A stretch of DNA of 64,000 nt from Dermanyssus gallinae (GCA_003439945.1 QVRM01002772.1:62001-126000), one strand, 5' to 3'. Shown: positions 1 to 12,505, counted from the stretch's first letter. Program-made: numbers and translations. The notes: generated by a model from the sequence alone, not told the origin.

Positions 1-3000
1 TTCGAAGCCTGTAGGAGACCAATACTATATTCCAGACTTAAAAACAACCTCCTTAGTTTATTTGTGTGGTGTTGCTTTTCCGAAGCGATTGCTGTTAGAT
101 TTTGAATACAACTATCACTGGCAATGTTGATTTCTCTATGTTTGTTTAATGAGCTTGAGCTTGTATAGTGTTAGCCATTGTCGCTAGTGGTAAATCCTAT
201 CAGTGGCAATTAAATAACTGCTAGCGCTCACGTAGCCTTTTTGAATATAGATAATGATTTAACCCATTCAAACAATGCCACAAAATCAAGGCGATATATT
301 ACTTTCGAAACATATTTATTCTCCAAAATTAATAAAATGCTTAACTTTTATTACAAACCAATCACGGAGCGGTAAACAATATTTGCGAAGTGGGACCTTA
401 CTTTGTCAAGGCCTTATCATCATTAACCGGGCTTCTTAGTCGGAGTTTGTATTCGTCTGCTGCTCGCCCTGCAGCGTGTCGCCAAGGTTTCTTCCACAGA
501 TACAGACATGCGATCAGAATCCATGGCTGCTCATGCGTGTTCTCTGTGGCTTATTCAAGTACGTTTGCCTTGAACGTGGCAAGGCAAATATACTTGACTG
601 GTCTGTACTTTTATTACTATAGACGTCGTTTCTAACCATGACACAGGGTTCACACTCGTAGAAGCGATGGAATGTTGTAGCTATTTATATTTGAGAACAA
701 AAAAATGATTATATATATATATATATGTCACTACTTAAACGTACATAGGATCGTATCGTTTTTTATCGTCGTCTAATGCTCACGTACAATGCTATCGCAC
801 ACATGGACAATCGGGCTCGAGAGAACCACTAATGGTCTACCGATCGCCCGTGACGAAGTAAAAAGTGGAGTAACGCGTGGCATAGACGAGACAGAAACCA
901 CGACTATATTAGATAACCATATACAGACGCTGTGCACTGTCCGAGCAATGTAAGTAAGCCAATCATATGCCGTTGCTGTCGTATTTCAGTGTTGCTTCTC
1001 TGACAATGCCAGCCAGTTTAGTCCGGTCACTGACCGTAGCAGAGGGTCAAGGGGATAAACCTCAGTAGATGGTGGGAGTGTGGGGCCATGCGGTGTGGTA
1101 CTCTAAGCGACTCAGCTGGACCTAATGGGTGACCGCGGAAAAAGGCGCGTACTTCGAGATCGCATAGAACGGCGGTAGCGTCGGCAATGCCACTACTGCA
1201 CGAAAGAGCTTGAATGAGGTTACAGCTACCCAGAGAGTCCAACTCAAACGAAACGCAGGACCTGGTTGTTAGCTGAGGGGTGGGTAGAAGGGGAGGAACT
1301 CTCTTTCCCGACTCTGCGGACGGTTCCGAGCGCAGAGGGAAACCCGCTCTGGGTCTCCCTTGTTCATGGGATTGCTCCAGTAGAGCAATCCCATGGACGC
1401 TGAAACGCGCCAAATCGAGTGACCAAAGGACGGCGAGCAGTCAAACAGGGAGCCTTCGACAATACCCGCGCTTTTCTCTGCTCGTACCACCGTATTTTTT
1501 TCTCCACGGTTATTCGTTTCTGTTGCAGAGGAATCGCTTCCTTTTTTCTTTTTTACTTGTTTTATTTCTCAGTGTTTTTCTTGTTCTCGTTTGCTCTTTA
1601 TGTCAAATTATTGTTCCTTCCGATCTTTGAATCGTTCTGCTGCGGTTTAACGGACCGACCCACAAGTTGCACAGAACTTGTCTTAGGGGAGAAGGAAAAT
1701 GGGGAGAGAGACAGGGAGAAGCGATGGGAATCGTCCGCCCTGCCTAAACTGGACTACGGTCTATTACAGTAGCGGGGGGAGCGGTACAAGTTAATTGCGG
1801 GGGAGGGCGGGCGGCGGAGGGAGGCGATTAGGTGAAGAAGAGACAAAGGGGCATGGGGTGGTTTGTTGGCCTTACTACGAGTACTGCTTACAACGACTAC
1901 TACCGCTGTTTTTGCTGTTGCGAGTGTCCTGTTAGTAACTTTGTCAGCTTCAACAAAACGCGACAATAGAATCAGCTGTTCAAACTATGACGACAAAATT
2001 ATGAAGACGACGACGACGACGGAACGAGAAATGACAATAGTTGTTAAGAAACAATGAACCACTGACAATAGCGACGGAGACAACGGCACTCCAAGAAGGT
2101 ACGGAGAAGAGCCGTGGCCGCCTAATGCTCCTAAGTAAGTATCTATCCATCTAGCTGCTTCGCTTTCTGTCTCGTTTCGACATATATCTCGTTTCTATCT
2201 TTCTATTTTCCTTCTATTTTTTTCGGTTTTCTTTCGTTTTAGGGGAGGGAGGCGGAAGATATTTCGTCATGCCACCCCACACCGACGTGCTCCTCAACGT
2301 CCGTTTGACGCTGTACCGATCTATGCAAAACCCTAGAACAATAACACTTAATAGGACCAATAAAAGGAGCAATCTCTAGCTCACATCGAAACAGGATTAC
2401 AGGCGAGAGAAGCAGACAGCATTCTGCAATACAACTTGACCGATCGGTTTGCTGACTGACGAGCGACTCAGCTGACCGCTGGCTGTCTTAGTACGAGGGC
2501 CAGAGAAAGAGTGTATAAGACGTGCTTGTATGTGGAGGGAACGTGCGCGCGATAGACAGTCTCTGTTCAGCACCCTCATAGGAACGTACGTACAGCACAC
2601 TGAAAGGATCGACTTTGTCGAGTTGATCCAATGACAACCTTCTAACGGTTGCAGTTTATTTGTTTTGTTGCCTAAGTTGAGCCTTCGTGCGAGTGTCGCC
2701 TTAGCTCCTAATGCCTTCACTTGGGCGCCATCATACTTTACTATAGAGACTTACCTTTTTGTGCCTTGTAGGTATTGAACACACACGCACGTCCTGTTCT
2801 GAAGAGCGCTAGTCACGGCTGAAGCGCCAGCTGCGAGCTCGATGCTGTCGCTTACGTCAGTCAAAGTAGCATAAACAATATCTTGGCTGGATGTCACACA
2901 CATAATGGTCGCTGTTGAAATGTGAACAAGTATAGCGACATTCAGCTAACACCTGTATATTGCTACAAGTCAGCTTAGCTGTCGTACCACTGTGAACACA

Positions 3001-3214
3001 CATTTGGCTTTTGGAAAAAATACAAATTTTAATTATAACGTTTGCAATAAAATTCTAACGCGATGTTCTATCAAAGGAACGAATTTACTGTTTAGAGCGA
3101 GCAATGGAGACTTGACATGGGAATCGTCCTCTCGTCTATACTGCTGATACCAATATATATTAGAAAAAATACAATATAATACAAGATTGCTAATTTAGTA
3201 AAAATTGTATTGCA

Positions 3215-3216
<2 letters not shown>
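1..3216. other. Unassigned 5' stretch without a recognisable gene
   Basis: I see no protein family, RNA gene or mobile-element end here. The open frames are short and low-complexity. The minus-strand frame at 1027-1413 is the longest and encodes no motif I recognise. Simple sequence includes a short TA run at 709-726, a T-rich tract at about 1495-1620 and GAC-rich runs near 1990-2030. A distal exon or regulatory DNA cannot be excluded. Confidence 0.5.

Positions 3217-3251
<35 letters not shown>
3217..3251. repeat. (TA)n microsatellite
   Basis: Uninterrupted alternating TA of about 35 bp. It is the first of a cluster of TA tracts on the 3' side of the minus-strand LINE at 3.7-5.6 kb. Confidence 0.95.
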
Positions 3252-3253
<2 letters not shown>

Positions 3254-3375
3254 TAATGCATACGCTTGTATTTACATTTATTCTGGATGCACTGATGCAT
3301 TAGTATGTCTTAATATATGTAAATATACATACATATGTCATACATATAAAGGTGCTTATATATATAATCGTATGC

Positions 3376-3377
<2 letters not shown>

Positions 3378-3417
<40 letters not shown>
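3378..3417. repeat. (TA)n microsatellite
   Basis: About 40 bp of pure TA, preceded by shorter broken TA runs from 3357. The 3418-3690 stretch that follows has no recognised content before the LINE 3' end. Confidence 0.95.
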
Positions 3418-3420
<3 letters not shown>

Positions 3421-3689
3421 GGAAAATCTACGAGCATTGTTAAGCGTAGGTTTTTTTAAAATTAAGCACGACAAGGAATTACCGATAATTCATGTGAGCG
3501 CTGGTAGTAATGCATGGGAAAAGCAATATACAAGCCCATTGTTAAAACCCCCTTGGGTCTCGTTTCGAATAATAATAGCCGATGCTTCAGATGGTTTAGA
3601 AAGGCCCGACGGGTGGTGCGCCGATGCGTCATCTGACCTTGACGCAATAAATATTTCAACGCTGCTCAGAGTAAGATCTAGATATCACA

Positions 3690-5600
3690 TCCATCGTCTT
3701 CTATTTATATTATATATATCATCTTTATTAAAAAAGGGATATTACAATAGAAGCAAAGTCGTTTCGAATCTGTGAACGGCGCGCAATCCTCCAGGCAAAT
3801 GAGTTGTTCACAACGTCCACACGAGCAATCTCGTGGGGGTGGATGGGAACACCGCTCCGGACAATATTTGGTCTTAGAACAAAATTAGGCGCTAGCTGTT
3901 TAAACGTGCGGTAATCGGCATGGGATTGGTATTCACTAACACTAGGCAATGGGATACGCTCGCGTGATAGACAACACCGACAAGCAACTCGTTTCTCAAA
4001 TTTATCCTGCACGCTCTGCAAAAAGTCAACATCTCTTTCATAGAATGGCATCATTACGTGACAGCAATAAGTCTATTTTAGTACCACTAAGTTTTGATAC
4101 AGCTTCAGGTACACATTATGGTCCTGTATAATAAAAGACCGCATTATGAGATTACACAATCAAGACGCGGCCTTGACGACCTCAGCCATGTGAGGTCTAA
4201 ACTTCATTTGGCGGTCGAAGATTACCCCGAGGTCTTTGTAGCGTGAGACTTTAGGAATGGGTTGGCCGTTGAGCATATATTAAATAGTATCTGGCATTGT
4301 CTTGAAAACGGCAGACTTGGAAGTAGATATTTGTATGCGGTTTTCCTCTGCCAATAAAGATACGGTATCAATCGCTTTCTGTAGAATAGCTATGTTGTTG
4401 TCGTTTTTTTGCCTCAACATAGATTTTAAGATCGTCCGCATACAGCTCATATGTAGCACCAATATCTCGAAGTATTACCCCGTGAACCTGTACAAATATT
4501 GTGCACATTATGGGGCCTAAGCATGAGCCCTGCGGAACACCAGATACACACCTGCCGACCGCGGAATAGCTATGCTCAACTTTGACGACAAATGTACGGT
4601 CTCTCAGATTAGCTCTGCACCAGTTTATGATTCTGGGGCCGATACCTAACGCTGACATCTTTGTCAGAAGCAGATTATGGTCAACGCGGTCGAATGCACG
4701 TGAAAAATCAAAGTAAACAACATGCAGAGGGATGTTGCGATTTCGGGCCAGCGCCCAATCCTGAGCTACTTCCAGTAACTGGCTACCCGTTGATCGACCC
4801 TTTGTAAAACCATGTTGTGAGGAGTCCAACAGGTCTTTAGAATCGAGAAATGTGTAAAGCTTAGCTACAATTATTTTCTCCATTAGCGAACAAGGTACTG
4901 AACATTGAGACACAGGTCTGTAATTTTCTGGTGCTGCACGAAAACCCTTTTTGTGCGTCGGGGTGATAATGGATTGCCGAAAGAAACTCGGTACTTCGCC
5001 GTCTCAGAAGGAGCGAGTAAATATCAATGATAATGGCTCAACCAAGCTGACAGGGAGCTCTTTGAATAAAATTGGGGGAAGGTTGTCGGGAGTCCGCGAG
5101 CATTTTATTTTAAGGCTGTTGAGGTGCACTATTACCTTTTCCTTGTTAAAAATAATGTCATTTATGAGAACGGTCGGGATCTGATTAACGGTGTTGGGAA
5201 TTCCAGACGGCTGAACATATACGCTCTCAAAGTAATCTTTCATAGCTGCCGCTTTGTCAGAGTTCCCTGTGATCGTGTGTTTGCCAACTATAAGTGGAGC
5301 CACTCCAGACTGCAGTGTTAAACGGCGACCAGCATATCGAACAAAGTCTTTGGCATTACGAATGTTTTGGTCGGCCTCCTCTTGCCGCCTTTTGCGGGTT
5401 GCGGCTCGTGCCAATTGAGTAGATAAGCGCGAGTGTGCACGGGACGATGGCGTCAGACTATGTAGGCGCCTAGGTGCGTCCTCTATGAACATTTGCAAGG
5501 TAGATGGTTTAGGCTTTCTTAACGGAGTAACCATCTCCATGAGAAATATAGTAGCATTCACAAATGACCAGTCAAACGTTCGCATCTACACAAGCAGCCC
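3690..5600 (-). mobile_element. 5'-truncated CR1/Jockey-like non-LTR retrotransposon (LINE)
   Basis: Minus-strand element containing the linker, complete RT palm and thumb/C-terminal region of a LINE ORF2. No endonuclease domain is visible upstream of about 5600, so the copy looks 5'-truncated. The 3' end is placed near 3690-3728, where the C-terminal frame ends and an AATAAA-like, A/T-rich tail begins. No clear target-site duplication is visible. A more decayed relative lies at 39.6-40.5 kb on the plus strand. Clade assignment is from motif style only. Confidence 0.85.
3728..5585 (-). pseudogene. LINE ORF2 reverse transcriptase, disabled
   Basis: Encodes an RT that would copy the element RNA at a nicked genomic target. 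From the N-terminal side: a linker (5585-5007), the fingers motif YRPVS at about 4908-4922, then palm motifs YFDFSRAFD, GVPQGSCLGP and YADD (YADD codons 4442-4431), then a thumb with VSRYKDLGVIFD near 4215-4250 and a C-terminal tail to 3728. Lesions: in-frame TGA at 5004-5006, a frameshift at or near the T7 run 4404-4410 just after YADD, TGA at 4160-4162 and TAG at 4073-4075. The frame is otherwise continuous on both sides of each lesion, so decay is fairly recent. All catalytic palm aspartates are still readable. Confidence 0.88.
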
Positions 5601-7187
5601 TCTATAACTATAATATATGATCGAGACGGCCAGTTCGTAACAACAAGTAGGCGTGACTTCGAGCTTAAACCCTGATGAGCTTCGCCTTAGCGGTACTGCT
5701 ATTATATACACGGTAACGCCGTATTAACAATAGTACCCAGTAGTTAGAAAACATGGCTTGACTGTGTTTTTTTCATGTTCGTCAAACGCTACTTAGTTTG
5801 CGTACAGTGTTGTCTCATGGGTAAGTGGAAGGAGTTTCTTATATGTGCTCTCCCATGCATCAACTCCATGACCCGTGACACAACGACTCCATATGACCTA
5901 CAACACATCACGGCATGCAAATCCATTAATTAAGCCCGTTCGAATGCGATCATATTCTATCAGGAACACAACTATGAGAGTCGCACAACCTCGTACAACT
6001 ACTCTAATCTCAGCGAGACCACCAACCGGCACACTGCGGGCGGGCGGTCGTGCGGGCGGTAGGGAATAGGTGACAATCGCCGGTATATACAGCCTATTTG
6101 ACAACGGCGATTGCCAGCCTTTGTTGGGATATTAATGAACAATGAACAGTCTACTATAGTCTATGCTAGCAGCCCTGTCTATCGCTTATCTCACGTGCCC
6201 CAATTGGCCCCACCAGCGCCGAGTGAGTCGATCCGAGTTCATTTCCAGCTGCCCCGCTGGGACAAGGCCGGCCCCGTCCAATTACAGCAAAGGGCGAGCG
6301 GCGGCGGCCAAGCAGATGTCCGCGCCAATACGTCCGCGATTTCAGTGCGGGCTCACAACCCCGTCCCACGCAGAGCCACGTAGACAAGGGCGGAACGCGT
6401 ATTCGGTCTCCGTTTGATCCCCCACAGCCCACATCTATTTCTGGCCGTGTTAGTATACGAGCCTACCGGGCGTGCCACTTGGCAGGATATAAATATATAT
6501 ATATAAGTATATATACAAGATGTGTGAGAAAGAAAATCAGCCACAAGGGTACTAGTGCTATTATTGCCCTGGAGCAGAATTGCCTAAAAATATTGACATG
6601 TGTGTGCGTTGGTATCAATGCCTCGTCGTATCCGGCGTCAAATCCGTATAGGCAAAGCTATCTCTGTCGATCTCTGTTAGTCCGCATAGCTTTTTCGACT
6701 GCATCGTTCGTTCGCCAGCGGTGACACTCAAGTACCACGGCGCCCATGTACGGCTGTAATTCAGACAGTCTAGCACGGCAGACTGCCGGTCGTTTATAGT
6801 AATAAAAAAGCGTGAATTGTGGACAGAGGAAAAACAACTATACACGAGTAAATACCATGGCCCGTGTATAGCTATATGAACGACTAGTTATTGGCGTGTG
6901 AAATTGTATGACCGAGCTGACGGTCAAAGTGGCCACCTCTTCTATCCGGCAGAGAAAAACGAAGCAAAACGAATAAGTTGATAGCCTACCAATCTTGAGC
7001 TTACTTACTTACTTACTTGCTTATGTGCGTTGTCCGTGCCTGCTTCATCCAACTTGCGCAGCAGCCAAAAGCCATCCGGTTTTCGCACGTTTGCGCTGTG
7101 CGGACGTGTCCAATCTTTACCTCGCTAGTCGTTTTAATAGTTGATAGCCTCCTAAGCCATTCGTACTTTTGCATTGCGGCTACCAAT

Positions 7188-7189
<2 letters not shown>
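5601..7189. other. Unassigned intergenic DNA
   Basis: No gene recognised. It contains a GC-rich patch around 6190-6410 with overlapping short open frames on both strands, which look like composition artefacts. A short TA-rich stretch lies at 6485-6515. A tRNA B-box-like string (GTTTGATCCC) near 6411 is isolated and has no visible A box. Confidence 0.45.
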
Positions 7190-7234
<45 letters not shown>

Positions 7235-7323
7235 ATTCATTAAGCTATTATGCTCGGTTGATATATATATATATATATATATCAACCGAGCATTATAGCT
7301 TAATGAGTAGATATATATGTATG

Positions 7324-7370
<47 letters not shown>
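7190..7370. repeat. TA arrays with a palindromic arm pair and a TA loop
   Basis: A (TA)n tract (7190-7232) is followed by a 29-bp arm (7234-7262), a TA core, the inverted arm (7281-7309) and a third TA-rich tract (7310-7370). The arms match with only 2 mismatches; each carries the core GCTCGGTTGAT or its complement. The unit reads TA-arm-TA-arm-TA, so it could extrude as a long hairpin. It could be a small foldback element or the product of inverted duplication at a TA hairpin. Confidence 0.9.
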
Positions 7371-7372
<2 letters not shown>

Positions 7373-8804
7373 TTTATACGAATAAAGATTGCCGTAGAGC
7401 AGACTCAAGTAAATTGTCGTTCTGGTGCAATATGAAGGCCTTTTAAATTTAGCCCGAACAGTTGCATCATCAAATCAGACAAAAGCGGGGGGTGGGTGGA
7501 GAGAGATATAAGTATACAAATAAAAAGCCAGAGCTACATGTGTAGTGGGCACAGCTTTGTAACGTAACGTCGCCGCATTCACCCCGAGCGAACCGCATTC
7601 GCTCTCCGCCTACCGCAATTCAATAGCGGGTCCTTAGCAAACTTTTACGCACTCCTACAGGAACCCCATTAGTGCCGAGTAAAGTATGCCACTGTGCGTC
7701 GACTACTTGAAAAGCGTCTAACAGTCGCATCCATCAGGAAGGGCAAAGGAACCAATTGCCATGTAGGTTAGGTGGGCGTTTGCCTAAAGAACCTGATCCG
7801 TCTCGAATGCTGGCAAAGTTAAGAAACCCTCTCAGATCATAGGCCCCGGGGCTTAGGCTGACTTCGGTGATGTGGTGACCTAGATTTGACATATGTCCTA
7901 ACCCGTTATCACACTGAACCGTCTACGTAGCTGTTATCTGTCTGCTATGAACCGTTGACCCGCCGACTTCTAATCTGTTTCTAGAAGTGGGGACATTTAA
8001 GTTATCCACATAAGTTAGGCAGTGCCGCACGTATCACGTAGAACGTCTAGATCATGTTAATATTAGTATCAAAATAAGTGTATTAGCCAGTTATACCGCT
8101 GGCAGCTACACATGCTATCTCTTATGACTACGCATATAGGGCTATGAAAACATCCGAGTTTTAAGGGTTTTGTAATTCGTTTTGTTGATTGCTTGATTCC
8201 GATTTGTCGGTCAAAATCTCTAATTTTAATAAAGGTTGTCACACATGAGTAAGGCGTACTCGGGACCCTCAGCCCGAGAAAATATATGGACAGTTGTCTT
8301 AGAATTGTTGGTTGACAACTCGGGGGCCCCGAGACACCCCGAATTTCGAGCTGTACAGCACTGTGTGTAAACAGATAGCAAGCGGTCCTTGAAGTATTGC
8401 TTGAAAAACATTGCTACGCTTGGCTGCAGTTGCCGTGCCCACTTCGACAGAGACGCCGCAACGACTGCCTTCGGGTACGCTTCCGATAGTTGAAAATCTG
8501 ATGAAAATGAATAGGCAACGATAACAGATCGGATAGACTGAAGCCTGCAAGACATCCAGATAAGTTTCCTAATGATCCACTGTACTAGCGAACACCTTGG
8601 GGTGATGCAGTGAATGCGCGGTGTGCACTAAGAGCGAGAGACGACGCGACCCGATCAGAACAAAGATCCTAGACATGTGCAGAATAGAAATATTTTAAAG
8701 GCAACAATTATACTACTTTTGCAACCTACGAAAATAGAAAATAAGCAGGCCTTATTCGACGGCGAAAACCTGAAATTAAGATTATATGGACAAGCAACTG
8801 TGAG
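7371..8804. other. Unassigned DNA
   Basis: No gene recognised. The minus-strand open frame at 8226-8555 (109 codons) has no motif I can name, and overlapping frames are equally long. Cysteine- and serine-rich shadow frames suggest chance. Confidence 0.4.
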
Positions 8805-8870
8805 ACGGCTTAGTGGCAAAGCCTTCGCCCTGCATTCGGGAGGACTGGTTTCCAGACCCAGACCGGCCAC
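8805..8870 (+). mobile_element. tRNA-derived SINE-like unit
   Basis: GGCTTAGTGGCAAAGCC at 8807-8823 resembles a Pol III A box and D arm. TGGTTTCCAGACCCAG at 8846-8861 sits at the expected spacing for a B box with a decayed GGTTCGAATCC. The sequence between them can form an anticodon-like arm. Downstream is an unrelated-looking body of about 60 bp. It is probably a decayed SINE head rather than a working tRNA, because the T-loop is mutated. Confidence 0.5.
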
Positions 8871-8935
8871 TTTTAAATTGATTTGCATGGTTTCCAGTTT
8901 AGACAAAGTAAATGCCGGAGTGGCTTAGTCATGAC

Positions 8936-9911
8936 ACGAAAAACCGTACACGGGCGTTAGCCTTACGAAAAATCTTTTTAAAAAAATCGTACCGTGGCAC
9001 CCGGAGATGCCCGAACGTCAGAACGAGTGAGGCTTGGCTAGAATGCTCTTCGATATAGCATTGTGTGGAAATCCTCAAGTGTGTGGTTGTGGGAGGTAAA
9101 AGCAGCACAGGGATGTTTAGGGGGTCTTAATCTTAGAAAAGGCATAACCTTATCGATTAATTAGAAGCCAAGATCCTGAAGATCCCAGACAAGCGTTCTG
9201 CACCCGTTAGGTAAAATGGGATTGTTTTGTTGTTGATAAAAACCAAATTTATGAAAGGCAGGATGAGTTTGCCTTACACCAGCATGAACGGGCAAGCTGG
9301 TAAATTCATACAAACAAGCAGTCACAGTTAGCGGCAAGGAGTAGTGTCAATCTGTCCCATGTCATTACTGATGCGCACTGCCTGTCTTCATTTTCGATAG
9401 ATGGTATCGTTTGGATTCACTAAAAATTGTGGTTGTAAACGACGACATAATTTAGCCCGCCAGTAGTATAGCTGATTTAGTGGTAACAGTTGGGCGTGGA
9501 ACGCGTTATACGTCCTGTTCCGCAACTTTATTAAGCGCCACCATTGAGCTGTAGCTAGTACGCTGCAGCTCAATTGGCATATAGCTAACACGTTTCTTTT
9601 ATGATTGGGGATTGTAAAAGAGTTGCGCATATGTTGTATATATATATATATATATATATATAACGAGGAAACCAGGAAGTTCTGCTGTTTGGTAAACTCC
9701 ACTCTATTTAGCGGATACTGGTGGACGCGCGCATATACTGTCAACAAGGGCCGCTTGCTGTCTTTTAGCGAACTAATTGCTACGAAAATACGCCGGTAGG
9801 CTGACTAAAAATGACATGATGAACTACCTGATTTAAAGAACTGAAAAACCGCGTTTTTTCTTGAGAAAGCATAGTTTTTGATACCTTAAACTTGTTTACA
9901 ATAAGACATGG
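8936..9911. other. Unassigned DNA with a short TA array
   Basis: No gene seen. The (TA)n at 9637-9662 is the only distinct feature. Confidence 0.4.

Positions 9912-9971
<60 letters not shown>
9912..9971. repeat. (TA)n microsatellite
   Basis: About 60 bp of pure TA without an obvious flanking inverted arm. Confidence 0.95.
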
Positions 9972-9974
<3 letters not shown>

Positions 9975-10189
9975 TCAACAATGAAGCAGAAGCAAAGGCT
10001 AAAACGTGTGCAGAGTGTCCAATTTCTTTGAGAAGATGCGGTGTATTAAGCTCTGGCAAAACAAGCAAGCGATTAGTAGCGCAGACTATTGTCAGCAACT
10101 TAACAGTTTGAGATAGGCCATCGTACAAAGCGTCTGCTATCGTATGTTCGTCGCAGTCTACTGCTTCGTAAAACTACCCGCATAAATAC

Positions 10190-10285
10190 AAATGTGCAAC
10201 GGCGGGGATCAAACCCGTTTACCGATATGTCTTCTCTGGTGGCAAAGCGCACGCGATGCGTTCCATTGAAAAAAATATCTGCCTT
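10190..10285 (-). mobile_element. Possible tRNA-derived SINE-like unit
   Basis: On the minus strand GGGTTTGATCCCCGCCGTTG (10198-10217) is a good B box and T arm. Its flank resembles the B-box flank of the minus-strand unit at 45.8 kb (TTTGATCCCTGCTGTTG). The A-box region is poorly conserved, so the call rests mainly on the B box and on that second copy. Confidence 0.35.
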
Positions 10286-10332
10286 ATCGAGCTCTACAAT
10301 TTCCTATATCGCTTTCGAAGAATTTTCCGGGC

Positions 10333-10337
<5 letters not shown>

Positions 10338-10396
<59 letters not shown>

Positions 10397-10400
10397 TATA
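10338..10400. repeat. (TA)n microsatellite, one interruption
   Basis: About 63 bp of TA with a single TG interruption near 10378. Confidence 0.95.
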
Positions 10401-11203
10401 GCGTTGCGGCGCGGTCGAAGGGATTACTGCGCTAGTTATGGTTGCCATCTGTTGACAATTGTGCAACATTTTTACAAAACAAGTTCGGTAAGTACGTGGT
10501 GCACCAAGGAGTGGAGGACGACGGAGTCAGCCAACAGCATTTTCCGTGCACCTCGATCTGTCATATTATGGGGTTTGATCTAGCGCTGTATTCATATTAG
10601 ATTTAGCCCACGCAAGATCCCAAGCTGGCAGACTATTGGTAACAGCTTCGTCAAATGGACTTTAGAAAGGAAAAATGGGAAGACAAAACCCATTTTTATC
10701 TCCATAGAAGTTAGAATAAACAAAACTGTCGTATCAGCCTTCGTTAAAACTGTCGTAAAGCCCTTAAATTAAACAAGAGCAGCCTTTACGTGTGACAGTC
10801 GAATTTGGACGGACTTGATGCTAGTTTTTTTTCAAGACGGTATCAAAAGCCAAACAGCCGGCGAGAAGACTAAGCTTTTTAGGACAAAATTTTCCGGACG
10901 CGTAATCTCGTGTTAAAAAGTAACTGTATATTTTATAAATTTACGAATGCGCTTGGCCCGAGTTATGCCGGATAAACTGAGTCTCCCGTCTAAGGCAGGT
11001 AAAAACAAAACGGTCACAGCCTCGTCTTTGCTGCATTTAATGAATAATGGCATTTTTCTTATACTATAATTAAAACAATATCTTTAAGAGTTTTAACGAT
11101 ATTACTTTAAAGATTTAAAGTGACTTTTGAAACACCGTATATATATAATATTGTAACGATTTATTAATAAATTACAATACGTTTGCACACTCGGCAGTGC
11201 TCG

Positions 11204-11204
<1 letters not shown>
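10401..11204. other. Unassigned DNA
   Basis: I see no gene or element. AT-rich towards the 3' side. Confidence 0.4.
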
Positions 11205-11243
<39 letters not shown>

Positions 11244-11262
11244 CATATATATATATATATAT
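11205..11262. repeat. Two adjacent (TA)n tracts
   Basis: TA runs at 11205-11240 and 11247-11262, separated by TTTACA. Confidence 0.9.
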
Positions 11263-11321
11263 GCGCAAGAGTAAAAATGACGTTTAATCTAGCGAGTATG
11301 TAAACATTTACAAAAATAAAT

Positions 11322-11560
11322 ATTGGGTCTACAAAAAAGTTTTTTTCGGGAAAAAAACGGGAAAACCGAAAAGACTTTTTGGTCTTCCAAAAAGTTTTTT
11401 CGGAAAAAAAACTGGCAAAACCCGAAAAGACTTCTTGGTCTTCCAAAATGTTTTTTCGCAAAAAACGGGAAAAACCGGGAAAACCGAAAAGACTTTCTGG
11501 TCTTCTAAAAAGTTAAAAAAAAAAACGGGAAAACCGAAAATACTTTTTTGTAGACCCAGT
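11322..11560. mobile_element. Short element with 17-bp inverted ends and internal tandem repeats
   Basis: Perfect 17-bp inverted termini, TGGGTCTACAAAAAAGT at 11324-11340 and its complement at 11542-11558, bound a body of about 200 bp. The body holds about three imperfect units of roughly 57-61 bp, each carrying GACTT(T/C)(T/C)TGGTCTTC followed by an A/T run and CGGG. The repeat core AAGACTTTTTGGTCTT is itself nearly palindromic. No target-site duplication is evident. It reads open on the minus strand as a repeating K/F/P-rich peptide, which looks incidental. It could be a MITE whose interior expanded, or a satellite seed. Confidence 0.7.
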
Positions 11561-11656
11561 GAAAGCATAGGGAGGACCCGATCAACGCTAATGACACGCC
11601 TGGGCTAACCATGCCTATTTGGACTTTTTATAAATCAAAAAGTTATGGACAGAGTC

Positions 11657-11706
11657 ACTGCCATACAGTTTTCTTTTTATCGAAGGAGCTTCGAGAGATT
11701 TATTGT

Positions 11707-11744
<38 letters not shown>

Positions 11745-11799
11745 GAAGTAGAATAAATCTCTCCAAACCCCTTCGATAAAAATAAAACTGTATGACAGT
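11657..11799. repeat. Palindrome of 48-bp arms with a TA-repeat loop
   Basis: Arms 11657-11704 and 11752-11799 are inverted copies with 5 mismatches in 48. The loop is mainly (TA)n at about 11710-11741. This is the same plan as the unit at 7.2 kb, although the arm sequences are unrelated. Confidence 0.88.
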
Positions 11800-12411
11800 G
11801 AGAGTAACAGTTGCGACGACAACATTGCTCAGAGAGCACAGATACCGGGCTAGGCAGCAGACGTTCTTCGACTATCTTCATATCTTCGTGATGGAGTAGC
11901 TTTGGAGCGAACCCATAACCTGAGACATGACCCGAACGCCGTTCGGACGCTGTTTCAAAGATGGGGCAGTCTAGAACTGCGCGTTGGAGGAAGGCGTTTC
12001 TCTCACGACTCGCGCTTTCTCTGCCTTTCTTGCCCGCCCAAGGGATGACAAAAGGTATCTTGTGATTTACGGCGGCCGAAACCGCGACGATTGGTCCGCC
12101 CCCATGCCGAGCCTGTGGCGGCGAGAAAGTTGGGGGTGGCATCGACGTCAGACTAATAAGATGGACGAGCCCAATATACGGATACCTGCTTCTCTAAAGA
12201 ACAACGCACAAGACACGAGTTGACAAACCAACGGACAGCAAGACTGTCAGTTCACACACAGCGTCTGTCATGTCTATATCGCAGTCTGAGGTCGTGCGCC
12301 CCTTAGTCTGATTGCCGAATGCCGATTTCTACTTGGGAGCGAGCGTTCATCTGGTCAAAAGCTTCCCGCTCAGCGGCACAGTCTCAGCGTCCAAAGTTAA
12401 AAAGTTTGTTA

Positions 12412-12505
12412 CCTGTTGTTGGTATTGGTGTTGTTGTCGTCGGTATTGTTATTGTTGTTGTCGGTATTGTTGTTGTTGTTGCTGTTGCTATTTGTGGTTG
12501 CTGCG
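12412..12505 (+). repeat. Interrupted (GTT)n tract
   Basis: GTT-rich tract with GTC and GGTATT interruptions. Very similar interrupted tracts occur at 26.4 kb and 29.5 kb. The open frames crossing it are poly-Val or poly-Leu and are not credible proteins. Confidence 0.85.

Noticed and set aside
7013..7408. Frames rich in alternating Tyr-Ile here and at other TA arrays
   Set aside because: YIYIYI is simply (TA)n translated; the same artefact appears at every array.
11102..11568. Repeat peptide with FGRPKSLFGFPVFFPKK-like units as a possible structural protein
   Set aside because: It is the frame-dependent translation of the tandem units in the 11.3-kb element and continues across its inverted end.
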